From Chimonanthus salicifolius (Eukaryota; Streptophyta; Magnoliopsida; Laurales; Calycanthaceae): a stretch of DNA of 64,000 nt. This document shows, piece after piece, positions 56,011 through 64,000 of this stretch (positions are counted from its first letter, which is position 1; each line of letters opens with the position of its first letter). The translations under genes were made by a program, and so were the position numbers. The stretch covers positions 31,652,991 to 31,716,990 of the forward strand of contig CM023535.1 of assembly GCA_013350335.1 (NCBI GenBank), in the 5' to 3' direction. Under the pieces are notes generated by a model. That model had not been told where the DNA came from and made no database searches. It saw nothing but the letters and a program-made list of their open reading frames with translations.

Positions 56011-58588
56011 AATAGGTTTTAAATGTTGATTGTTTAAACCTTTTGGGTAACGTGACTGTCATGTTTAGCCTTGTTAATGGCTGGGTTTGGGTTGAGCTTT
56101 GTGAAAAAAAAGCTCGAGCTCGTTTCTATCTACAAAAGCTGAGCCCATTAAAATCCTATTGGGTGTTAAAAACGAAAGGCTGAACTTGTTCTTTAAAATT
56201 TGTTTATTTGCATTTAACATTGTATTTTTTTTTTAAATATATTGTAACTTGAAAAGTTATTTATACAGTATACTTAAATATCCATCACTGATTAAAATTA
56301 GAGTTAAAAATTTAATTTCTAGCCACTGATTTGAATAGGCATAGTTGGCAAACGTTTTTTTAAAGATAAGATTTAGTGATTTTAACTGTTAAGATTGATT
56401 TGGATGGATTTTGTTTAATTTTATTATGTTATTATCTAAAAATAGAAAAAATTCATAAAAATTTTGACTCTGAATGTTAAGAATATAGCTGAAATTTTTG
56501 TGTTATTATCTTAAAAGAGAAAAAATGTCTAAAAATTTGTAAATTGTAGAAAGAATTTTTTAAAATGAATTTTCTTACAAGTTTCACTTCGGTGCTTGCT
56601 ATTTAAAAAAAATTGTGCTTCGTGCTATTTCTTTATAGGAAAGAGACATCAAATGAATCTTGACAATTGATTTTTGGGAAGCAAGAAAAAGAAAAGAAAA
56701 TTTTGATTTAAAAAAAGGCTAAGAGTAGAATAAAAAAAGATTTTAAGATTTGAGTCAGGTGAAATTGAAAGATTTGACATATCTTATCATATATTTAAAA
56801 AGAGAGAAAAAAATAGGAAAAAGGATTTTGAGATTAGATTTTGAGATTAGATTTTGTGATTGTAAAAATTTGGTCCAACTTTACCATGTTACTATTTAAA
56901 ATAAAAGAAACAAATGACAAAAAATAGAAAAAAATATTTTATGATTATGGTGAATTTAAAGTATTTAACCCAAATGTTTATGTTAGTATAATTTTCTACA
57001 AAATTAGTGAAATAGAGAAAATTATTTACTCTCAAATTTTGACCATATCATTTGTGCAAAACATGTATTTTTTACTACGTACTTAATTAAAAGCAAAATG
57101 ATGATTTGAGGGTTAATGGTCTTTACCCTTTGGATTTCTCTGGAATATTTCTCAACACGCCAGATAATAACGTTTATAGCCAAGAGCAAAAGAGCCAAAT
57201 ATTAGGGGCCCTGCACATCATTATTTCCCGAGTTCATATATATTTTTTCTTGTTTTAACTTGCATTTTAACTTTATTTATTTTCTTTTTAATTTCCAGTA
57301 CGTGTTGATATTACCATAACTTGACTGGAGAAACTTGTTGCATGCACTCTTATGTTGCTTAAATTTGTTCTTTCATGATCATGTAAACTTTGATTAAACA
57401 TTTAAACATGCAAAATGCTGCTGCATGAATCAAGAGGATGCTACTTAAATTTGCCTTCAAGCAAGAGATGGGCGGAACCCAATTTAATTAGTTTTAAATA
57501 GTGGTCACAGTTGCATTAGAAGGGGTTTGCTCCTTAATAAGATAAGCCAAGGCACAACCACGCTTTATTGAAAAGGTGTGTGCTTTAGTGCGCCTTGCAC
57601 CTTACAATGAACCATTTAATTTTTATATTAAATTCAATATTAAAAAACAAAGAGGAATACATTGATGATATGGACAAGATAATTACATTGGCCATGCTGA
57701 TGATGATAAAAGAGCCAGATATTGAATGTTATGTTTTTGTTTTAAGTAGATTTTTTTATTGGACAAGTACTGAATGAATCTTCAAATACAAATAATTTAA
57801 CCCTTTTCTTTTATTTATAGTTTTGACTTTTTATTACTTAAATGCATTAGGATTTTGTTATTAAATTTTTTATATAATCTACATTTGCTGGATTTGTTTT
57901 TCAGAGCATATATTGCATTAAATTGATAGTTGCCTGAAAAGTTAATAAATTTGTCATTAATATTCTAAAACTAATTGTATACAATTGTATTATATTTATA
58001 TTAGTGTCAAGAATATATATATATATATTTATTTATTTATTTTACAAAATATATAAAAGAGTGCACCTTAAAATGAAGAAACCGGCACCTTTAGTGCACC
58101 TTGACTACTATGGTTTTGACGGAGTGCCAAAGACAAAATGGGTTAATCTGGTCTGTACATTTATTTGTCCAGCGAGCATGATCCCCGGAAAGAGACGATG
58201 AATCTGAATGACCACGATTAGAATATGCATGGCTTCTAGGTACCATATATGCAGACACACCCATGGACATGCATCGGTCCAGTTAATAGCCTGTTTTAGC
58301 TAATCTCACAAGCCAAAATTGTTTGACAGGATCTCGTTAACAAAAATGAACATGAAACATGAAGTGCGTACAGTAAGCCTCAGACAACTCGAAGATGTTT
58401 TTACTCATCTTTATCTTGGAGTTCATCATTTATTACAGTTTTTTTGAAAAAAATGTGTCAATGCTCATGCAAGAATGACATGTTTTCAGCTATCTGCATA
58501 CATTTCAAGATTGCAGGGGATATGAGTTGAGCAGATTTGTCACTTTGCAAGACTTTGACACTGGCTTTTCAAATTATATACATCCATT
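56011..58588. other. Intergenic region between convergent Y14 and NUP93
   Basis: Very AT-rich. Contains the second copy of the dispersed repeat (57330-57447), repeated words such as TAGTGCGCCTTGCACCTT (57588) and TAGTGCACCTTGAC (58092), and a short (AT)n run at 58012-58028. No gene seen. Confidence 0.5.
57330..57447 (+). repeat. Dispersed direct repeat, copy 2
   Basis: Matches 54626-54728. Confidence 0.85.
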
Positions 58589-58666
58589 TCATATGCTTCG
58601 GGCAACCTTCTCATACAAATCATGCGGCCAATTCCCAGTCATGTGGTTTGCAACAAAATTTGCAAT
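58589..58666 (-). CDS. NUP93: NUP93 last exon
   Basis: Minus strand acceptor CTTTGCAG|ATT, 25 codons plus TGA. Too short to appear as a long ORF but joins in frame to the previous exon and carries the conserved DLYEKVARS ending. Confidence 0.8.
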   Translation of the reverse strand: MANFVANHMTGNWPHDLYEKVARSI

Positions 58667-60364
58667 CTGCAAAGTCAAGAAAGAAAAGTTAAGAGCCAGC
58701 ACTTTCTATAACTTTTATGCATGATACCATTTTTAATATTACAAATCAACATTTGGGTAAATATTTTGACCTATTATAATTAATAACAGTTGAGAATGTA
58801 TCAAATGGAAATTATGAAAAGTTGGATCTAAATTTAAAAAAGAAATAATAATTTTAACGAATCAAATTTAGAATAAAGTGGGTCCCATATGACTGGATAT
58901 TTCATAATAATGAACAAGCCTTGGCTTGTATACAGTAAATATAAAATTTCATCTTGATTGGGTTAGAGAAGCCATGTTTTTTAAACCTTCAAATTTTCAC
59001 ATTTATCTGATAGTGAAAATTCATCTGGTTAGATCAATTGGCTTTAAAAGTCAAATTGTGTATAGATACAATTCAGGGGCGGAGAAGGGAGGTAGGTTGG
59101 TACAAGGGGAGAATTGGATCCATTAGATCTAGTGTGGGCCCTACAAACTGAAGTTCTCATGAGTAGAGATCATTGTTATATACATACATATATATGAGTC
59201 ACTTTTTTCCTCCATGATGTAGTAAGCCATGCTGATATGAATGGTCACTTCACCTAAAAAGGTAAGAAAAAAATAAACTTTTGAGACCTATTTCTTCCAA
59301 CGTTATTAAAAAAGCAGCCGGTCATATGGGGCCCATGCTTGGTTTAGTACATTTTTCAAAGACGGACGCCTGCTAGGTCCTCATCTAAATCCACCTTTGT
59401 CCATGTCGTCCCCATTTCTACCAAAAGTGTAAATAGGTAAACGAACGACACTGAAGACTTTCATTCCATTGGTCCAACATTAAACAATAAAAATTAAGGA
59501 CCTAAGAAACTCAAATAACGTGATCATAATCTTTACTTCAATGACCATTAAAAAAAACCTTTAATGATAGCAAAAATAGCATGTCCTCAGTACATTTTTG
59601 GCAAGGTATTGCAAGATGCCTATCAAGAGGAACAAGTTGCCCCCTCTCCCTTCCAATAAAACCTCACTTCCATATGGTGGACCACTTCATGTGTTGAACC
59701 ATGCACAAGTACCTGTTTTTGGTGGCTGCAAATGGACAATCACAAGCAATTCTCCACAGGTACTGACCAAAATATGAACAGTTTGGATCTCCCAATGCTG
59801 AGATTTTTGGATATCTTCAACCATGATATGCATATAAATTGCATCACAGAAAGATGTGACGTTTACCCAATAGGATAGAGCAAATGGTTCAATTCGTATT
59901 CCCTCATTTGAATTATATTCCCTAATGAGGAAGTAAATTGTAAAATAATAGGAGAATGAAAGAAAGAAATATCAAGCAGCTATGAACACTGATTTATGCA
60001 ATAACAAGGGAAAGAATAGTGAGAAATACAAAACAAAAAACAGACATACGAATTGCACTTGTAAAAAGGTACCTTAGTCTTCATTGCCCGAAGAGTGCCA
60101 TCAGAATCTGTAACATTGTCCAAACAACTAAGAGCAACTTTTAGGAGATCTGGCACACATGCTTGGACATGAGGAGAGAGACTTTGGAACACATCACCTA
60201 AAGTGTCTGGTGCCCGTGGATTCAGAGGAAGGAATGAGAGCTTGGTAATCTCCCGAAGAGCATCTGCATAATGTCCTGCTCTTGCCAATTTGTGTACAAA
60301 TAATATTGCCTCAAGTTGTCTTAATATTGTTTCTAATTCAGAGATAAGTTCTCTGTCTTGAAGG
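58589..60364 (-). CDS. NUP93: Nucleoporin NUP93 (Nic96 family), 3' end, two C-terminal exons
   Basis: NUP93 is a scaffold protein of the inner ring of the nuclear pore complex. Minus-strand exons 60364-60073 and 58666-58589 join in phase 0 across a 1406-nt GT-AG intron. The first encodes LQDRELISELETILRQLEA, LARAGHYADALREITKLSFL and SPHVQACVPDLLKVALSCL, ending TLRAMKTK; the second encodes IANFVANHMTGNW and DLYEKVARSI then TGA. The helical repeat pattern and the end fit the Nic96/NUP93 C-terminus; the assignment is from memory of plant sequences. Upstream exons were not found before the window edge. The reading frame has no stops. It is convergent with Y14, whose stop is 4.2 kb away. Confidence 0.8.
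60073..60364 (-). CDS. NUP93: NUP93 penultimate exon
   Basis: Minus strand acceptor TTTGCAG|C, 292 nt, donor ACTAAG|GTACCT. The first base completes a codon from an upstream exon that is not identified. Confidence 0.8.
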
Positions 60365-61439
60365 CTGCAAACGGAAAATCAACATCATAAATGGTTCAAA
60401 GAAAATAAAATCCATTTGACGCAGGACAAGGGTATAAAATTTTATAATTTAAAACTATAGCCCATGAATAAAGCAATGGATATAGATTAAATTTTCTATT
60501 TTTATTTTAATTATTCTAAATAAGTAGCAAAACAAGAATTGGCTTTAATGAAAATAGCTCTTCCATAACTAAGTGATAAAAATAATTATTAATATGAATG
60601 CTCAAATCTTAATGTTAGATTAATAAGTAGTAAACATTTATTTTATTGTAGTGCTAATTTATTTGAATTGTATAATTTATGAGGTGAAAGTGGATGTTAA
60701 AATAATAAAAAATTGGTTGATAATAATATTTCGATCAATATTTCACGTTTGTGACGTTAGAGTCACATTTTTGTTAAATGAGAAGTTTCCATCTATTTGA
60801 AAATTTTCAATTCATTTTTTAATAATTTATTATAAAGTAACACATCAGCCATTTAACTGGTAAACTCTTTTTCTTTTTTTTTTTAAAAAAAAGTCCCCCA
60901 AAGGCTTGTTATTAGCCAAAAGTTTTATTTTAGCATCCATTGTCAATCACACTGAATAGAAAATCCATTCTAATTTAGATTTTTCATAAAATCAAGCTGA
61001 TCTTACAAACCATACTTGACATAATTTATTTAACCTATTTTCTTATAAATCAACTATCTAAGGTTACATCTTTTCTAAGTAATTATGTTCATAAGTATAT
61101 TAAATTATAAATAATTTCAAATAAAAAATATTGCAATATTGTAATTTATAAATTTTTTAAGCCATTAAAGTTAGAAATGAGTCAAGAGACCCTTTTTAGT
61201 TCAAATTACGCTTTCTTGGTGGATAATTGTGTCTTTTAATTCATATTGGAAGACTTCTATATGATATTTAGCAATGAACTCATGTAGAATTATATGTATT
61301 ATTATATTTATATATATTATTTTTAAATATTTATATTTTCCACGAGATTTTATTGGTAAAAACTCGAGAATCTGAAAATATCCCGATATTAACAGTTGCC
61401 GTTAACATCCCGAAAACGGTATTTGTGACATGGGTTAGG
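60365..61439. other. AT-rich region, probably upstream intron of NUP93
   Basis: No exon-like coding segment recognised on the minus strand. T-runs and A-runs near 60870-60890. Confidence 0.45.
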
Positions 61440-61925
61440 ACAGCAGAGAGAGATGACGACGACAGCAAATCTAGGCCTAGGAAGGGCCTGGTAGCAAGAA
61501 GGAAGGTCACAAATGGGTCTTTGTTTTAGGTTCAGGTAACCAAAAGAAAAATAAAAAAAGAGAACGGGGAGAGAAGAAGAAGGTGAAAGAGTACTTGGAG
61601 GTGGGAAGAGGATTCACACCTTTTCTGATGGCTTCTCGCCGTTTTTCCTTGGCTTCTCGCCTTCCCTGGGGATCTCACGAGGGTCCTTGGTTTCTCACCA
61701 CATGCGCATGGAGTTTTCCACAGCCAAATCGTTTCTTTTCATTCATTGATTGATCCTAATGAGGGTTTACAACTGCTTTTACAATACCATACACGAAAAA
61801 GGACAAAAATGCCATTACATCAAGAAAGTCTAAAATGCCCTCATCAAATAAAACAAATTACATCAATTAATAAATGCATGAAAAAAGTTAATCCATTGTT
61901 CTAATGCTCTGCATCACCATTATGT
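61440..61925 (-). mobile_element. Possible short LTR fragment (minus)
   Basis: The minus strand reads TGATGCAGAGCATTAG near 61915 and GATCAATCAATGAATGAAAAG near 61745, the same general layout as the fragment at 32123-33845 (TGATGCAG start, ATGAATGAA-type end, GA-rich leader). No internal domain. Confidence 0.35.
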
Positions 61926-62251
61926 AAAAAAAGTTGGCCGGATTGTCAACACACTGGCCTCAGGAAGCCAAGTCTTGGGGTCAATTCTTGGCCAGCACCT
62001 CTGGGGTACTCCCCATGGGTTATTTCCCATCGACGAACTCGGTTTTTGTGTGCAGGAAGGGGTGCACATGCGTCGAAGGATTAGTCGGGTGAGACGCCTG
62101 GACACCTTCGGTCATAAAAAAATAAATAGACTACCATATCTTCAAATGCATCAGAAAGATATTTTTTGACTTCTTTGCTTAATATAGTTTCATACCTAAA
62201 ATAAGTATCTTCAGATGCACATATGCAGTGAATAGCCTATTGAGGACTTCA

Positions 62252-62745
62252 TTGTAAAGACCCGTCCTCTAGCACAATATTGTCCGATTTGGGTCTGCTC
62301 GACTTTGCATTGACAAGTCAACCCAAGAGTTGCTCCTAAAAAGCCTTGTGCTAGAAGGAGGGAGACATTCTTCTTAAATACCATTGCACACTCTCCACAC
62401 TAGGCAATGTGGGATTTTTAGCGCCCCATATTGGTGCTTGTCTCTCTCCCACACCGCCTCCAAACACAGGGGTATCATCTACCTGGCTCTGTTATACAAC
62501 ACACCCATGTCCGGGAGTTGAACTGTGCTCTGATACCATTTGTAATGTCCCGTCCCGCCAACACAATATTGTCCGCTTTGGACTTGAAGAACCCTCATGG
62601 CTTTACATTGGGCCAAAGTCTCACTTTTGGGCCCAAAAGGCCTTGTGCTAGAAGGGAGGAGTGCTCCCTCTTATAAGACACCATACATTCAAGTACCTTT
62701 TCTCTCCCATACATGCCCCTCTCATAACAGTCCCCCTCATGGGAA
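62252..62745. mobile_element. TRIM-like direct repeat pair
   Basis: TGTAAAGACCCGTCC (62252) and TGTAATGTCCCGTCCC (62541) begin two similar stretches that share CACAATATTGTCCG, GGGCC/GGTC-rich middles and GCCTTGTGCTAGAAGG. On the minus strand TGGTATCAGAGC lies next to the second copy (62527-62538), a PBS, and a purine tract (GAGGGGGACTG) lies to its right (62731-62741). Together this suggests a terminal-repeat retrotransposon in miniature, possibly part of a tandem series. No coding capacity. Confidence 0.5.
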
Positions 62746-62810
62746 TATCATTCATAATCAATAAAATGAGAGAAATGATGAGGGGTGGCTTCTAGGTGTT
62801 GTGGGACCCT

Positions 62811-63735
62811 GATAAATGCCAAAAAATGCATTTATATCTTAATTTTATTAGGCATTATTGCATTTCTTTTATATTTAATCAATGTATTTATACATAAAAT
62901 TATGAATTTATTTAAAATAACTTATTACGTGTAATTTGTATTTCAGGAATTTAAATCCAACCAATTTCGTCATGTCAAGTCAAAATCCCGAGTTTAACCT
63001 CAAGTCGAATTCAAATATGAAGCCGAGTCCATTTCGAGTCAATTTTGAGTGTCAAAGCCCAATTTATTCCAAGTCATGCTGAGTTAAAAAGTCTGAAGTT
63101 GAAGTTAAAATGCACAAATAGCCGTTGGGGGTTTGGCTGGGAAATGCACGAGGCATAAATGGAAATACCAACGTCGTCAAAATCGTATGAGTCGCGAGTC
63201 GACTCGTATGATTCGACACGAAATCTGGGTCTAGCGAGTCGACACGCTTAAAAAATCGAAATAGATAAAAAAAAACGTGTTTTTTTAATTGAATTGTGAA
63301 ACGTGCGATTCGAACCCTATGAATTGTTGTATCGTGCGATGCAAAATGAAAGAACGAAAGAAGAGGGAAAGACATGCATGAGTTGATTTTGGAAAATGGA
63401 AGCCAACTATTAAAAGAATACCTCCTTTATTAGAACTCTTTTATCAATAAATACACTTTCCTTCACCCGTTGCCTCTGCAAAAAACCCATCTCCCTTGCA
63501 TCCATCGCTGCCAAAGTCTGCAACGAAACCATCTTCTGCAAGCCTTCCTTCCAGGTATGCTTTTCTGTGATTTCATTTTTCTTTTTCTTCTTCACTTTTC
63601 CTTCTTCCTCCTTCCTCTTCTCTTTTCATTCTCTTCTTTTTCCTCTTCTTCCTCTGCATCTTCGCTTCTTCTTGCATTTTTTATTTACATTCGCAAATGG
63701 AAAATGTATAGTTTGTGACAAAATATATAAAATAT
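62811..63735 (+). mobile_element. LTR-like segment reaching the window edge
   Basis: Begins TGATAAATGCCAAAAAATGC and contains AATAAATACACTTTCC near 63445 and a T/C-rich stretch (63545-63690) like an LTR R/U5. I cannot prove it: no second LTR, PBS or coding part is in view. Confidence 0.4.
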
Positions 63736-63739
63736 AAAG

Positions 63740-63990
63740 TTAGGCTTACAGGTCCTCGCCACAGGACCTGTAAGATATTTTATAACCCCAGTTTCTTTTC
63801 GTCATTGCAAGTTTGCAACCATACAATTTTTTTTTTTATCCATAACCCTCCCTGAATTAAGTTTGTTATAGGTCCTCTGACCTTTTTCATTAACTGGGAC
63901 TAGGTCCTCTGACGAGGACCTTTTTCATTAAATGGGACTGTAACATATTCATCAGTTGGCTGCCATAGACTGTAATACTGTTAACATATT
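63740..63990. repeat. Hairpin and short tandem repeats (AGGTCCTCTGAC units)
   Basis: CTTACAGGTCCT and AGGACCTGTAAG form a 12-bp stem around a 6-base loop (63743-63772). AGGTCCTCTGAC recurs at about 63871 and 63903, each followed by CTTTTTCATTAA and TGGGACT. Confidence 0.75.
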
Positions 63991-64000
63991 CATTAACTGG

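Overview
This is plant nuclear DNA: AT-rich, with canonical GT-AG introns in recognisable plant genes and about two thirds of the window made of LTR retrotransposons of plant type (Ty3/gypsy with very long LTRs, Ty1/copia, a Sirevirus-like element), plus LINE and SINE remnants. The protein sequences look like a non-grass flowering plant; the species cannot be read from the sequence.

Two host genes are supported, in convergent orientation. The first is Y14 (RBM8A/Tsunagi, the RNA-binding subunit of the exon junction complex), on the + strand. Its four coding exons (13412-13644, 14363-14499, 41246-41391, 54347-54395) span 41 kb. Coding length is only 565 nt, because introns 2 and 3 have grown to about 26.7 and 13.0 kb by transposon insertion. 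All splice sites are canonical and the RRM is intact, but exon 1 carries a one-base frame discrepancy between the acidic N-terminus and the rest of the protein. The second gene, on the - strand, is the 3' end of a nucleoporin NUP93 (Nic96 family) gene: two C-terminal exons (60364-60073 and 58666-58589). The rest lies beyond the window or was not found.

Layout. 1-12048: nested Ty3/gypsy elements. A minus-strand element (RT, protease, gag, a zinc-knuckle leader ORF, PBS and a 3.4-kb LTR) sits in the integrase region of a plus-strand element that ends in its own 3.3-kb LTR, which in turn abuts the 3' end of another LTR. 12049-13411: upstream region and promoter of Y14. 14500-41245 (intron 2): a non-autonomous LTR element (14600-17132), a complete 6.9-kb Sirevirus-like element without pol but with an extra ORF (17576-24448), a LINE remnant split by a 231-bp solo LTR, solo LTRs at 26506-30240, 30462-32117 and 35293-38472, a copia remnant and a threefold ~340-bp tandem repeat. 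41392-54346 (intron 3): a LINE remnant and a copia element (44771-53404) carrying a gypsy solo LTR in its gag, all within a tandem duplication whose second copy preserves the empty site just before the last exon. 54396-58588: 3' flank with tandem repeats and a SINE. 58589-60364: NUP93 exons. 60365-64000: AT-rich DNA, TRIM-like repeats and an LTR-like segment with hairpins.

The clearest themes are extreme intron growth in a conserved gene that still keeps its splice sites, target-site duplications that date the nesting order, two insertion/empty-site pairs created by local tandem duplications, and amplified palindromes inside several unrelated LTR families.
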